Assembly: GCF_001689125.2 (NCBI RefSeq)
Contig: NZ_CP015405.2
Coordinates: 3,974,501-4,038,500, forward strand
DNA length: 64,000 nt
Direction: 5' to 3'
From: Blautia pseudococcoides
GTDB taxonomy: Bacteria; Bacillota; Clostridia; Lachnospirales; Lachnospiraceae
Position numbers and translations under genes: made by a program. The notes beneath the pieces were generated by a model that saw only the letters and a program-made list of their open reading frames with translations, did no database searches and had not been told where the DNA came from. The stretch's first letter is position 1, and each line of letters opens with the position of its first letter. Positions 32,304 to 41,331 of the stretch are shown one piece after another.

Positions 32304-33506
32304 TTATTGATAATGGGCAGTACATTTCTTCAAACGATGGTTTACGGAAAGGACACCCATTGTTTTAACATTCGCAGGGGATGCCGGAGGAATAAACATC
32401 GCTTCAACAATGTTTGGATTATCCACATTTCCAAGATTAGTGACACTGTAGCCATTGCGTTTTTTATACCCAAGGATTGCCGACCCAATAAATTTTCCCG
32501 CGCTGCTGTTAAATCTGCCTATAGCTGAAATTGCGGCAGCATCAATCAGTTCCGGCTCCATATAGAGGTAACAGGCAAGGATCATCATCAATTTTCCTGG
32601 ATTACTTATATTCTTTTTGAGCCTTTCCGAAACTGACCTCGCTATGTTCCAAATATCTTCGGATTTATTGGAAACCTCTATTGCAGTTGCAGAGGCATAA
32701 TTACCCAACGCACCTACCTTATAGCGAGAGAGATGTCTGCGTATATCTACTGCGGCCACGACCCGGTTCGTTTTCTCTTTACGCATCATCTCGGCAACAA
32801 GGTAGTCATTCAATGATACTCCGTGTTCATGGCATTTTCTTAAAACTTCTTCGGTCTTCCTTGGCTCCCATACCTCCTCCAGATAGGAAACCGGATTGTC
32901 GGCAATAAACTCCGTTTCAAATTTTCTGTAATCCTCATAACTGACGGTATGCCCTTCATGTTTCCATTTGCGGTTTGCATAGCCAATAATCAGCTTATTT
33001 ACTGACGAAAGCTGGCTACCTTTTGGAAGTTCATCAATAGACAAAATAGGGCTTTCTTCGGCAAGCGTAGGCGTTTTCCCGGACAGATAGCAGTTGGCAA
33101 ATTCGCATACCAAGTTCAATATACTGCGTCCATCTCCCAAAAGGTGATGCGCGATAAATATAACTTCAAATGATTCTCTATCTGGGTAAACTATGAGCTT
33201 CAAAAGGCACTTCTTAAAAGCGTCCCAGCCATATCTTGTCATATCGCTATAATCATCTTGCCACCGGGAAGCATTGTCTTTCTCAAAAACTGGGATTTTT
33301 ATTTCCTGATGCTGGCAATAATACAGCTTTCCGCTTTTAGCTTCTCGGGCAACATTGCTTTTCAAAAATGGATGTGCAGACGCAAGCGCCCGAAGTGCAT
33401 CGTGAAATTTCCCCTCGTCGTATCCTGCGGCGATTTTTGCCTTGATGCCAAAGTGCATATTAGGACACATGAGATGAGCCCTTTCAGTCAGTATATATTG
33501 TTTCAT
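32304..33506 (-). CDS. Condensation/acyltransferase-fold protein (CoA-dependent acyltransferase superfamily)
   Basis: A 400-residue protein. The active-site motif HHxxxDG is present as AHHLLGDGRS near residue 120. Later there are RRHLSRYKVGALGNYAS and GYSVTNLGNV, which fit the structural DFGWG-like region of the superfamily loosely. Members form esters or amides (NRPS condensation, PapA, alcohol acetyltransferases). No carrier-protein or NRPS gene is near. It overlaps the upstream TetR gene by 4 bp, so the pair is one operon under likely self-repression. Confidence 0.72.
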   Translation of the reverse strand: MKQYILTERAHLMCPNMHFGIKAKIAAGYDEGKFHDALRALASAHPFLKSNVAREAKSGKLYYCQHQEIKIPVFEKDNASRWQDDYSDMTRYGWDAFKKCLLKLIVYPDRESFEVIFIAHHLLGDGRSILNLVCEFANCYLSGKTPTLAEESPILSIDELPKGSQLSSVNKLIIGYANRKWKHEGHTVSYEDYRKFETEFIADNPVSYLEEVWEPRKTEEVLRKCHEHGVSLNDYLVAEMMRKEKTNRVVAAVDIRRHLSRYKVGALGNYASATAIEVSNKSEDIWNIARSVSERLKKNISNPGKLMMILACYLYMEPELIDAAAISAIGRFNSSAGKFIGSAILGYKKRNGYSVTNLGNVDNPNIVEAMFIPPASPANVKTMGVLSVNHRLKKCTAHYQ

Positions 33507-34123
33507 AGAGGATGCCTCCCTTCGCTTTCAAATATATCGTGCGGAATTTGCAATGTTCTGCATATGAGTTCCATGGTTTCCTGCGCCTTAAGTTCGAGGG
33601 ACAATGTAGAGAATACTCTATCATGCACTAAACCGCTAATTCCTTTCAGAAGAAAAGAGGCAAGATATTCTTTGCCGTAGCAGTCATCCTTGCCCGCCGC
33701 TTGCAGAAATTCATGTATCATTACCTGGAAAGCAGGTAGCATTGCTTCTAAAGTCTGTTCATGTAGTGCATACAATATTGACCAATGAATTGAGCCATTT
33801 GCTAATTGAGTTAGTTCTGCCATACTGTTGGTGTAACAATCATATAGCTGTTCCAGTCTTGATCGAGGGGTGATGTGGTTTGCGGATTTATTCATTATGG
33901 CCGAAAATCTTTCTCCGCTTTTCTTAAAAAAGAGTTCGACGGCTTTATCAAATACTTCTTGCTTGGAATTGAAGTAGTGATAAAACATACCGACTTCCCC
34001 GTTGACCCGTTCTAAAATCATTCGGATAGAAGTAGCCTCATATCCGTTTTTTAAGAATAATTCTAACGCAGCATTTAGGATTTCATCGCGCTTTCCACCC
34101 TCTAAAACAGCTTTTCTCGACAT
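33503..34123 (-). CDS. TetR-family repressor coupled to the acyltransferase
   Basis: A 206-residue regulator with N-terminal HTH (ILNAALELFLKNGYEATSIRMILERVNGEVGMFYHYFNSKQEVFDKAV). The ligand domain is unassigned. Just upstream, ACAGAATATTGTTCTGT (about 34148-34164) is a near-perfect palindrome and a likely operator overlapping the promoter. Translationally coupled (4-bp overlap) to the acyltransferase, so it probably senses that enzyme's substrate or product. Confidence 0.86.
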   Translation of the reverse strand: MSRKAVLEGGKRDEILNAALELFLKNGYEATSIRMILERVNGEVGMFYHYFNSKQEVFDKAVELFFKKSGERFSAIMNKSANHITPRSRLEQLYDCYTNSMAELTQLANGSIHWSILYALHEQTLEAMLPAFQVMIHEFLQAAGKDDCYGKEYLASFLLKGISGLVHDRVFSTLSLELKAQETMELICRTLQIPHDIFESEGRHPL

Positions 34124-34337
34124 ATCAATTCACCTCTCCGCAATAAACAGAATATTGTTCTGTTTATTATTATAATAACTTCTGCCATACTTGTCAACAA
34201 AATTTCAAATCCATCTCAATTATTTGGGTGTGTTTCAGTCAATCTGTACCGTTTGTGAAATTAAACAGTCTATTACATGAAAAGAAACATCGTTCAAATA
34301 CTATCACCTGAAATGTAGAATTACCTTGGGTGATGAC

Positions 34338-34450
34338 ATGAAGTTTGAACGCGATGAACGCAAGTTTGATTTTCACGATATAGGGCTGGGGATCAAGCGC
34401 AAAAGAGAAGCCAAGGGGATAACACAGGAGCAACTGGCTTATATCATATT
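34338..34450 (+). pseudogene. N-terminal relic of an XRE regulator of Tn1549-type elements
   Basis: ATG 34338 follows GGGTGATGAC. The frame reads MKFERDERKFDFHDIGLGIK, then RKREAKGITQEQLAYII, the first half of an HTH, and then enters unrelated sequence. The upstream CCTGAAATGTAGAATTACCTTGGGTGATGACATGA-type stretch recurs in part at 35652-35690 (GAAATGTAGAATAATATATGGGTGATATGA), so two copies of the same element promoter are present. Confidence 0.65.
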
Positions 34451-34548
34451 TCGGGCGCGTTTGGCGCTACTTTGTCAACAGACCCAAGTTGGCCCGAGAC
34501 TGTATACCTTTCATAAGCCATTTCATTTTTGGAACTTCTGTAAAGTCA

Positions 34549-34779
34549 TCACAGACGATTTTTCAAAAATTTTTCCATCGTCTGCAATGCCCGCTCGATG
34601 GAATAGCACACGGCCATTTTGCTGACACCTTCCACCCTGGCAATGTCCGTCTGGGTCATGCCAAGAATGAAGTGAGCGTAAACTCGCTTTTCCTGTTTGT
34701 CTGGCAGACTGGCGATTGCTGCAAGGAGCTCCTGCATGGTAACTTTGCGCTCGTAGAGCTCGTCAGGAGACACAGACAC
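34549..34779 (-). pseudogene. C-terminal relic of an element-encoded sigma-70-like factor
   Basis: A 76-codon frame with region-4-like sequence: LLAAIASLPDKQEKRVYAHFILGMTQTDIARVEGVSKMAVCYSIERALQTMEKFL. This is the recognition HTH of the small sigma-like proteins in Tn1549-family elements. Region 2 is missing and both neighbours are fragments. The intact start of such a protein is at 48624 (itself truncated at the other end). Confidence 0.65.
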
Positions 34780-34833
34780 GAATCTGAAAAATCAAAGCCG
34801 CCGAAAGGTGGTATAGGCATGTTAATAGGTCTT

Positions 34834-34869
34834 CTCTACGACGGCTTTTTTTCTTTTGCCGTCGTAGAG
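34834..34869. terminator. CGACGGC hairpin downstream of the permease relic
   Basis: CTCTACGACGGC (34834-34845) pairs with GCCGTCGTAGAG (34858-34869) around TTTTTTTCTTTT. It lies 15 bp past the stop of the permease relic. The same hairpin, in matching position after an ABC permease gene, is at 44496-44522 and in decayed form at 50640-50666. Confidence 0.75.
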
Positions 34870-34883
34870 CAGCTTTTCAACTA

Positions 34884-35570
34884 TTAAGCAACTTGATGCT
34901 TACAATAAGTCCGAACCGTCAAAAACAGAAATATGGAAATCTCAATCACTGCTGAAATCAATATTACATAAGGCGTCCAAAAACTCATTCCTCCAATATG
35001 CAGGTAGTTAAAATTTGCAAGCTGGTAGAGAAAGTTATTCTGCAACCCAATTCCTGCCGATGGCAAAATACAAGAAATCCATGATGCGCCCAATGCAGTA
35101 TAGGCAAATATTGGCAGAAGAACAATAACAAGTGAAACCAATAACGCAGTCAAAGAATCTTTACATTTTGCGGACAGAAATAGTGTACAGCTAATGCTTG
35201 CTAACATAGAAAGTAATCCCACCAATGTCAAAACTATTTCTAACTGTCCCAAATTGATATTGGATAGATTTATGACAGAGAAAAGCATTTGAAACGAAGT
35301 TTTTAAGCACTCTGTTCCGAAAGCCATGTTCAAAATCAGTAAATGAATCGTTATTCCAAAAATAAAGGTTAAAACGAAAATTGTACTTGATGCAGAAATC
35401 TTTGTAATTGCTAACCGAGTACGCCCGTGTTTTGTTGCACGCAGGATACTGTCGGCTCCCGTTTGATATTCATTTGAAAAAATCGGAGCGGCAATCGCAA
35501 CGCACAGGATGGAAAGGATTTTGGGTGTGTAGTATGTGCTATTTTCTGCATGCGAGAATATTAAGAAATT
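34884..35570 (-). pseudogene. C-terminal part of an ABC-2 permease
   Basis: The minus-strand frame is open from about 35570 to 34884 with no start codon at the proper place. It opens NSTYYTPKILSILCVAIAAP, then IFSNEYQTGADSILRATKHGR, and continues with five or six hydrophobic segments. Length and composition fit the C-terminal two-thirds of BcrB-like permeases. No ATPase gene adjoins it. The 5' edge ends in the AT-rich 35.57-35.7 kb stretch. Confidence 0.65.
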
Positions 35571-35881
35571 CCTAATTTACATTATACCCAGTGTTTGACG
35601 AAATAAAATACTACTAAAACATAAAATTATTTTCGTTCTCATAACTTAACCCGAAATGTAGAATAATATATGGGTGATATGAGAATGTACCAAGTTTTTT
35701 TTGTTTTTGCAGGCTTTTCCGGGTTGCCGCTAAATGGTTATACCGAAAGTCTGATTATCCCGAATATATCATAGAAAGCCAGCAACAGAGGCATTTGGGG
35801 AAGAAATGTTCGGGATAATTTTTCCTTGCAGCACAAGCTGTAAAGTCTCCTAATGTTCCTTCACCACCTACCGTATCTAAT

Positions 35882-35921
35882 AAAGGCCACAGGGCAAGCA
35901 GAGACTTACCTTGTGGCCTTT
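35882..35921. terminator. Isolated terminator hairpin in element debris
   Basis: AAAGGCCACA (35882-35891) pairs with TGTGGCCTTT (35912-35921). The interval 35571-35880 contains a partial element promoter (35652-35690) but no supported gene. Confidence 0.6.
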
Positions 35922-35922
35922 G

Positions 35923-35997
35923 TTACGGCACTTCAAATTTATAACCAACGCTGATAACGCTTTTGATGTAGTCCGGGGAATCCGGCGTGATTTTCAG
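35923..35997 (-). pseudogene. 3' fragment of the winged-helix gene of 25931-26374
   Basis: The minus strand encodes KITPDSPDYIKSVISVGYKF plus EVP and a stop, differing from the end of the intact gene by only a few bases. The homology ends abruptly at about 35997. It shows that the 25.9-kb and 36-kb segments come from related elements. Confidence 0.8.
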
Positions 35998-36250
35998 GTG
36001 GCTGTGCCACGCTTTCTGTTTCATAATAATCGGTTTTCATACCGTATAAATAATAATCGCAAAGCAAACTAGCCATAGGGATACCCTCCACCAATCAATA
36101 AATACACACAGACAGGCCGCCGCTAAATTGTAGGGTTTATCATCAAAAAACCGCATAACTACGCCGTTTCTGGCGCAAAAGATTTCAAAAGGTGTTGCGT
36201 TCGGGCAGCACCTTTTGTTTTGTAAATTCAAGGACAAAGGAGGCGAGAAC

Positions 36251-37156
36251 ATGGCCGAGCCGGGTGCATTGGATTACTTCTATGGAGCCGAGGCAGAGCA
36301 ATACACCTTTTATCGGATTCCAAAGGTTTTGTTTACCGACCCCGGCTTCCGGCGAATGACAGCAGACGCAAAAATCCTGTACGGCCTGATGTTAGACCGT
36401 ATGGGGCTGTCCATACGCAACGGCTGGTTGGACGAACAAAACCGGGTATTCATCTACTTTACCCTGGAGGAAGCGATGGACGCGATGTGCTGCGGCCATA
36501 ACAAGGCGGTGGCACTCTTTACCGAACTGGATAAGGTGGGCCTGATTGAGCGCAGGAAGCAGGGCCAGGGCCGACCCACTAAAATCTATGTCAAGAACTT
36601 CACTCGGAAAGAGGAAGTCAAGACTTCCGAAAAACGGAAGTCTGCACTTCCCGAAAGCGGAACTCTTGACTTCCGAAAATCGGACACAATCAATACTGAT
36701 AAGAATAAGACTGATTTGAGTGATACTGATCCATCTAACTATCCGGCGGCAAGGCCCCCGGAAGATAGACCGCCTACGGCGGCTGATACGATGGATACGA
36801 TGCGGGCCTATCGGGAGATTTTGAAAGAGAATATCGAGTATGACCATCTTTGCCAGAAACTCGGCTATGACAGGGACATACTGGATGAAATTCTGGAAAT
36901 CCTGGTAGACACGGTATGCAGCACTCGAAAAATGATACGCATTGGGGGCGAGGACTTCCCAAAGGAGGTTGTAAGAAGCCGGTTGCTCAAGCTGGACTCG
37001 GAACATATCGAGTATGTGATAAGCAGCTTGCGGGAGAACACGACAAAGGTTCGGAATATCCGCGCATACCTCCTGACCTCGCTTTACAATGCGCCTACCA
37101 CCATAAGCAGTTACTTTACTGCCCTGGTCAATCACGACCTCTACGGCAGCGGGTAA
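36251..37156 (+). CDS. RepA-like replication initiator of a Tn1549-type element (DUF6017 type)
   Basis: A 301-residue protein. The N-terminal domain (YFYGAEAEQYTFYRIPKVLF, ADAKILYGLMLDRMGLSIRNGWLDEQNRVFIYFTLEEAM, then a winged helix to GRPTKIYVKNF) is the replication initiator A fold. A hydrophilic linker (about 125-195) is followed by a conserved C-terminal domain (LCQKLGYDRDILDEILEILVDTV, VVRSRLLKL, VRNIRAYLLTSLYNAP). ATG 36251 follows AAAGGAGGCGAGAAC. In such elements it drives autonomous replication of the excised circle. It is intact, though most of its element is gone. Confidence 0.85.
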   Translation: MAEPGALDYFYGAEAEQYTFYRIPKVLFTDPGFRRMTADAKILYGLMLDRMGLSIRNGWLDEQNRVFIYFTLEEAMDAMCCGHNKAVALFTELDKVGLIERRKQGQGRPTKIYVKNFTRKEEVKTSEKRKSALPESGTLDFRKSDTINTDKNKTDLSDTDPSNYPAARPPEDRPPTAADTMDTMRAYREILKENIEYDHLCQKLGYDRDILDEILEILVDTVCSTRKMIRIGGEDFPKEVVRSRLLKLDSEHIEYVISSLRENTTKVRNIRAYLLTSLYNAPTTISSYFTALVNHDLYGSG

Positions 37157-37333
37157 CTGTTTTTTTATACTCAAATAAGGGTGGCGAGCCGGTCTTATCC
37201 GGCCCGCCTTAACTACCAAACTGTAAATGAACGGCACTGTGTCAAGAACGCGCACGGTGCGCGTTCATTTTATTCTTGACACGGGGACGGACATTTGCCA
37301 CTCGGCATACTGCCGAAGAAAGGAGCAACCCCC

Positions 37334-37684
37334 GTGAAAAAACCTTTTGCATATATTTCTGCCGCCTGGAGCGGCCAGGAATTTACCGACACCGACCAGG
37401 CAGCGGTTTATTGCCGCAAGGTTTATCTGGCCGGTTTTACCCCGATTTGCCCGATCCTGTATCTGCCGCATTTTCTGAATGATACAGTCCCCGCCGAACA
37501 CAAGGACGGGATTGATATGGCGCGGGAACTGCTGCGTCGCAGCCATGTCCTGATTGTCTGCGGCGAGGAAGTGGACGAAGCCGTAAAAAATGATATTGCC
37601 GTAGCGCAGCGCCTCGGCATTACGGCCACCACATTGGACGGTATTCTGAAAATCAGGAGCCAGGGCCATGAGGAGGGCTGTTGA
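37334..37684 (+). CDS. DUF4406/DUF7768-like small protein
   Basis: A 116-residue protein from GTG 37334 (preceded by AAAGGAGCAACCCCC). KPFAYISAAWSGQEFTDTDQ, AVYCRKVYLAGFTPICPILYLPHFL, ELLRRSHVLIVCGEEVDEAV is the alpha/beta pattern of nucleoside-2-deoxyribosyltransferase-like DUF4406 proteins found between repA and pcfB in Tn1549-type elements. Role in the element unknown. Confidence 0.72.
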   Translation: MKKPFAYISAAWSGQEFTDTDQAAVYCRKVYLAGFTPICPILYLPHFLNDTVPAEHKDGIDMARELLRRSHVLIVCGEEVDEAVKNDIAVAQRLGITATTLDGILKIRSQGHEEGC

Positions 37685-37787
37685 TAATCTCCACCGGCTG
37701 ATGCGCTTCCTGCTGCATCGGCTGGTGGTGCCGCCTTAGCCGTTCCCCTTTTCCACTTCCACCCTGCCGGAAAGGAGGAATCGCCCA

Positions 37788-38270
37788 ATGCAGGAAGAAA
37801 TGGAACGAAAGACCGTGGCAATCAGCGTCAAGGCGGGAAAGCTGACCGCTGATCTGCTGAAAAAGGCCATAACCAAAGCCCTGGCTGAAATGGAGAAAAG
37901 CCAGAAAAACCCGAAAATCTATCGGGGCAAACAGAGTGTGAAGCACCTTGTCCGGCAGGGCGCGGGTGTTTCCAATATCGAAGTGACCGACGGAAATATT
38001 AAGTCCTTTGAACGTGTGGCCCGGAAATACGGCGTGGATTTTGCACTGAAAAAGGACACAACAAGTCAGCCGCCCCGCTATCTGGTGTTCTTCAAGTCAA
38101 AGGACGCGGACGCGCTGACTGCTGCCTTTGCGGAATACTCCGGCAAGGTAGTCAAGCATCAGACCCAGGCCAAACCCTCCATTCGCCGCCAGCTTGTGCA
38201 GCTTCAGGAAGTCGTTAAAAAGATGGCGCAATCCCTGTCCAGGAATAAGCAACAGGAGGTGGCGCGATGA
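37788..38270 (+). CDS. PcfB-family protein (DUF3801)
   Basis: A 160-residue basic protein. TVAISVKAGKLTADLLKKAI, GKQSVKHLVRQGAGVSNIEV, KSFERVARKYGVDFALKKDT and PPRYLVFFKSKDADALTAAF are the PcfB/DUF3801 pattern. PcfB is a transfer-associated protein encoded immediately ahead of the VirD4-like coupling protein. Its stop overlaps the next start (ATGA), as usual for pcfB-virD4. Confidence 0.85.
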   Translation: MQEEMERKTVAISVKAGKLTADLLKKAITKALAEMEKSQKNPKIYRGKQSVKHLVRQGAGVSNIEVTDGNIKSFERVARKYGVDFALKKDTTSQPPRYLVFFKSKDADALTAAFAEYSGKVVKHQTQAKPSIRRQLVQLQEVVKKMAQSLSRNKQQEVAR

Positions 38271-38326
38271 AAAAACTCCCCAAAATCAATGCGGCCAAGG
38301 CTGTAAAAACCAGTTTGCCCTATTGC
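38267..38326 (+). pseudogene. First ~20 codons of a VirD4/TcpA-like coupling protein
   Basis: ATG 38267 overlaps the pcfB stop. MKKLPKINAAKAVKTSLPY is the usual start of the coupling protein after pcfB. The frame then runs into GC-rich hairpin sequence and shows no membrane segment or Walker motif. The conjugation module from here on has been deleted. Confidence 0.6.
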
Positions 38327-38329
38327 CAA

Positions 38330-38560
38330 AAAGCAAAGGCCGGAAGCGGCGTCAGGGGTGCGCGTAGCGCATTTATTTTACCCTTGACCCCGTTTCCGGC
38401 TTTTGCTATGCCCCTGGCATGGAAGCGTCCAAAAGGACGCGCAAGCCACCACGCTCGCGTGGTGTTCGGCCCGCACATTCTATGTCGGGCCGGGGGTTTG
38501 GGGAACGCCCCAACAAGCAGGAAAGGATATTCCTTTCCATTGCTTGCAAAAAAGGTCGCA
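38330..38560. other. Cluster of GC-rich inverted repeats, oriT-like
   Basis: At least four hairpins in ~200 bp: GGCCGGAAGCGG against CCGTTTCCGGC, ACCACGCTCGCGTGGT (perfect 16-bp palindrome), GGCCCG-x-ACAT against ATGTCGGGCC, and TTGGGG against CCCCAA. On the minus strand GGAAAGGAATATCCTTTCC and TGCTTGTTGGGG follow, shared with 27690-27770. I interpret it as the transfer-origin zone of the same element type, inverted onto the pcfB side by rearrangement. No gene is supported here. Confidence 0.4.
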
Positions 38561-38651
38561 GATACTCAATTTTCTTTAGATTGCTCACAAATTCAACATT
38601 TCCATCATATTACAAAAAGCAGTAACACAGGTGAATAAATTCATACCCGTG

Positions 38652-38998
38652 TCACTGCTTCTCCTCTTTACTATCCAGCATTTGGTCAATAAGTGCCAGT
38701 ACAAGTTCCTGATCTCGCTGGCTACACTGGGTAATAAGACGTTTAATCCTATCGGCGGTATATTCCTCTGAAATTGTCTGCGGCATAAGCACTTCATCAA
38801 AGGATGTTCCAATAGCATGAACAAGACGAATTAGTACATCCAAACTTGGCTTACGACGGTCATTCTCTATCGCAGAAACAAAACGAGGACTAATTCCCGC
38901 CCGTTCAGCAATCTGCTCACGGGTGTATTCCCGTTTTTCTCTTGCACGCCGATGCGAGGAACCGAAGTAATAAACGGTCTGTTGCTTTTTTTAGCCAC
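38652..38998 (-). pseudogene. XRE regulator, one-base frameshift in an A run
   Basis: GTG 38998 (after GTGAGGTGACGGAGC) opens MAKKS..., then the frame is lost. With one more A in the 7-A run the protein is MAKKKQQTVYYFGSSHRRAR, then EKREYTREQIAERAGISPRFVSAIENDRRKPSLDVLIRL, a standard XRE HTH, ending at 38652 with ALIDQMLDSKEEKQ (~115 residues). Could be phase-variable, decayed, or misassembled. It diverges from the Bce-type module that follows. Confidence 0.78.
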
Positions 38999-39158
38999 GC
39001 TCCGTCACCTCACATATAGTATTGTACTGTGAATGTGAGGTATTCAAAATGATTTGAGCGTAGCTTTTTAGCGGCTACTCTGCGTAGCTACTAAAAAGCT
39101 GTCCATGTGTCTTGTATTATTCGAGAAAACGAACTATAATGAGTTTGGAGGTGCAGAT

Positions 39159-39362
39159 ATGGACTATATGACGCTGAAAGAAGCAAGTGAAATATGGGGC
39201 GTAACGCCCCGCTGGATAAATTATTATTGTTCCTCTGGCCGTATTCTCGGAGCCATAAAAATGGGAACAATCTGGTTAATCCCGAAAAACGCGGAAAAGC
39301 CGATAGACGGTAGGACAAAACAAGGAAGGAAGCTAAAAAATGCAGAAGATACTTTATGTTGA
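39159..39362 (+). CDS. Small helix-turn-helix protein (HTH_17/excisionase-like)
   Basis: A 67-residue protein from ATG 39159, preceded by GGAGGTGCAGAT. YMTLKEASEIWGVTPRWINYYCSSGRILGAIKMGTIWLIPKNAEKP is the MerR-like single HTH with wing found in excisionases and small regulators. It overlaps the response-regulator gene by 23 bp, so it is the first gene of the regulator-kinase-ABC operon and may control it. Confidence 0.8.
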   Translation: MDYMTLKEASEIWGVTPRWINYYCSSGRILGAIKMGTIWLIPKNAEKPIDGRTKQGRKLKNAEDTLC

Positions 39363-40023
39363 AGATGATTTAAGTCTGATTGATGGCTTGCAATATACTT
39401 TGGAAACCAGCGGATATACCGTGGATAATGCCCGGACTATAAAAAAGGCATTAGAACTATTCAAACAAAATGCTTACGATTTGTTACTTCTGGATGTTAC
39501 ACTACCAGATGGAACCGGCTTCGATATTTGTAAAGAGGTGCGTAGCAATTCAACTATCCCGATTATATTTTTAACTGCGTCCGATCAGGAAATCAGCATT
39601 GTTAAGGGCCTTGACATGGGCGGGGATGATTACATCACAAAGCCCTTCAAACTCAATGAGCTGCTTTCCAGAATTAAAGCACTTCTTCGGCGCTCTCTAC
39701 AATTTTCTAAAGCAGAGGCAATCTTGGAGGCGAATGGTATTCGTATAGATACCGCCGAAAGGCTTGTTTGGAAAAATGGCGAGCCGATTGACCTGCCTCT
39801 GGTAGAATACAAACTTTTGTGCCTGTTCATGCAAAATCCTAATCATCTCATGCCACGGGAAATGATTTTAGACCGGATGTGGGATGGCAACGGGAATTTT
39901 GTAGATGATAATACTTTATCCGTTTATATCCGGCGGCTACGAAACAAAATTGAAGATACACCAAATGCGCCCCAATATCTGCTGACCGAACGGGGAATTG
40001 GATATAAGTGGGTTGTTGAGTGA
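39340..40023 (+). CDS. OmpR-family response regulator (BceR/VanR-like), module 1
   Basis: A 227-residue regulator: LYVEDDLSLIDGL, phospho-Asp in LLLLDVTLPDGTGFDIC, IIFLTASDQ, DDYITKPFKLNELLSRIKALLRR, and a full winged helix (LPLVEYKLLCLFMQNPNHLMPREMILDRMW, NTLSVYIRRLRNKIED, LLTERGIGYKWV). ATG 39340 follows AAGGAAGGAAGC. It sits 10 bp ahead of its kinase and should activate the ABC genes 41332-44345. A near twin is at 54335-55021. Confidence 0.9.
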   Translation: MQKILYVEDDLSLIDGLQYTLETSGYTVDNARTIKKALELFKQNAYDLLLLDVTLPDGTGFDICKEVRSNSTIPIIFLTASDQEISIVKGLDMGGDDYITKPFKLNELLSRIKALLRRSLQFSKAEAILEANGIRIDTAERLVWKNGEPIDLPLVEYKLLCLFMQNPNHLMPREMILDRMWDGNGNFVDDNTLSVYIRRLRNKIEDTPNAPQYLLTERGIGYKWVVE

Positions 40024-40033
40024 GGGCGGATTT

Positions 40034-41269
40034 ATGGGCAAATTAGGGAAAGAAACAAAGACACTGTTAATCGCTGTTACTGCTATCTGCCTCGTTTCCT
40101 TTCTCTTTGCAGGAGGGATTGCCACACTTCTGGCAAAAAATTTTCAGCAGGAATTATTGCTCCATGATTATGGTGTCGCGGGCCATTTGATGAACAATGA
40201 AAACGAGCTGTCAATCTCCGCTTTTACTTCGCTGCCAAACGAGAATGATATAGAATGTGGCAGGGAGGCTTTGGCTTCTATTGGATATGATGAAACAGTT
40301 TCCATGCGTTTTCTGCCCGCTGTCCAGTCATACCGAAATCAGGCGATGCTTTTCGTATTTCTGCTGTTGGTTTTCCTGTTCGGGGCAATCTACTTATCGC
40401 TGTTTCTCTATTTCCGCCGCCAGCACAAGGCTTTCAATAACGCCGAAAATACCATCCGCCAATTTCTTGATGGCAATACTACGTCGCGCATCGAATGTTC
40501 CCAGGCTGGGGACTGGTATAGTCTTTTTCATGACATAAATGAAATGGCGGCTATCCTCTCTGCTCATGCCGAGAACGAGCGACAGACCAAAGAATTTTTG
40601 CAGGACATTATTTCGGATGTATCACATCAGATGAAAACACCGCTGTCTGCCTTAAAAATGTACCATGAGATTATGGAGAGCCATAAAGATGATGCTGCAA
40701 CCGTGAGCAGCTTCACCGAAAAATCTCAAAGAGAGATCAAGCGGATGGAAGATGTGATTTACACCTTACTAAAACTGGCGCGGCTGGACGCAGGAATTAT
40801 CCAGATGGAAAAGGCACCGGAAAATCTTTCTGTTCTGATGCAGGATGTTCTGGAACGCTTTGAAACCTGGGCAGAACGGGAACATAAAACAATTACGCTT
40901 TCTGGCAAAAAAGATGTTGTTTTATCATGTGATGCTCTATGGGTATCGGAAGCTATCGGAAATATTGTGAAAAATGCTTTGGAGCATACAGAGAACGGCG
41001 GTCATATCGGAGTAAAGTGGAGCCAATCCCCCTTGATGACACAAATTGAAATTTCCGATGATGGAAAAGGAATACACCCGGAAGATCTGTATAATATTTT
41101 CAAACGGTTTTACCGCAGTCGTTTTTCTTCGGATGTTCACGGAATTGGTTTGGGGCTACCGTTGGCTAAATCTATTGTAGAGGCTCACGGCGGAACCATT
41201 TCCGTAACCAGCAGTTTAGACGCAGGAACCACTTTTACATTGAATTTTCTAAACCTTACAGATGAGTAA
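40034..41269 (+). CDS. Sensor histidine kinase, module 1
   Basis: A 411-residue kinase from ATG 40034 (GAGGGCGGATTT upstream). Two membrane segments (about 12-34 and 105-127) enclose a ~70-residue extracellular domain. HisKA follows with ISDVSHQMKTPLSALKMYHEIM, N box EAIGNIVKNALEHTENGG, and GIGLGLPLAKSIVEAHGG. Unlike its paralogue at 53289-54326, which has almost no extracellular loop, this one has a real sensor domain. Pairs with 39340-40023. Confidence 0.88.
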   Translation: MGKLGKETKTLLIAVTAICLVSFLFAGGIATLLAKNFQQELLLHDYGVAGHLMNNENELSISAFTSLPNENDIECGREALASIGYDETVSMRFLPAVQSYRNQAMLFVFLLLVFLFGAIYLSLFLYFRRQHKAFNNAENTIRQFLDGNTTSRIECSQAGDWYSLFHDINEMAAILSAHAENERQTKEFLQDIISDVSHQMKTPLSALKMYHEIMESHKDDAATVSSFTEKSQREIKRMEDVIYTLLKLARLDAGIIQMEKAPENLSVLMQDVLERFETWAEREHKTITLSGKKDVVLSCDALWVSEAIGNIVKNALEHTENGGHIGVKWSQSPLMTQIEISDDGKGIHPEDLYNIFKRFYRSRFSSDVHGIGLGLPLAKSIVEAHGGTISVTSSLDAGTTFTLNFLNLTDE

Positions 41270-41292
41270 GATAGATGTCACTTAGAAGTAAG
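41262..41292. repeat. 31-bp direct repeat, copy 1
   Basis: ATGAGTAAGATAGATGTCAC, then TTAGAAGTAAG, beginning within the kinase stop region and ending 40 bp before the ABC ATPase start. Copy 2 at 44422-44452 differs by one base (TTGGAAGTAAG). The two copies bracket the ATPase and permease genes, 3.16 kb apart. Confidence 0.85.
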
Positions 41293-41331
41293 TCATGTGG
41301 GGTATGATGTGTCTGTAAGGAGGTTTTGAAT

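Noticed and set aside
34239..34433. 64-codon minus-strand frame opposite the XRE relic
   Set aside because: Antisense to a recognisable HTH relic and without a start signal.
38327..38638. Continuation of the coupling-protein frame past its first ~20 codons
   Set aside because: No membrane helix or Walker motif; sequence is palindromic and noncoding in character.
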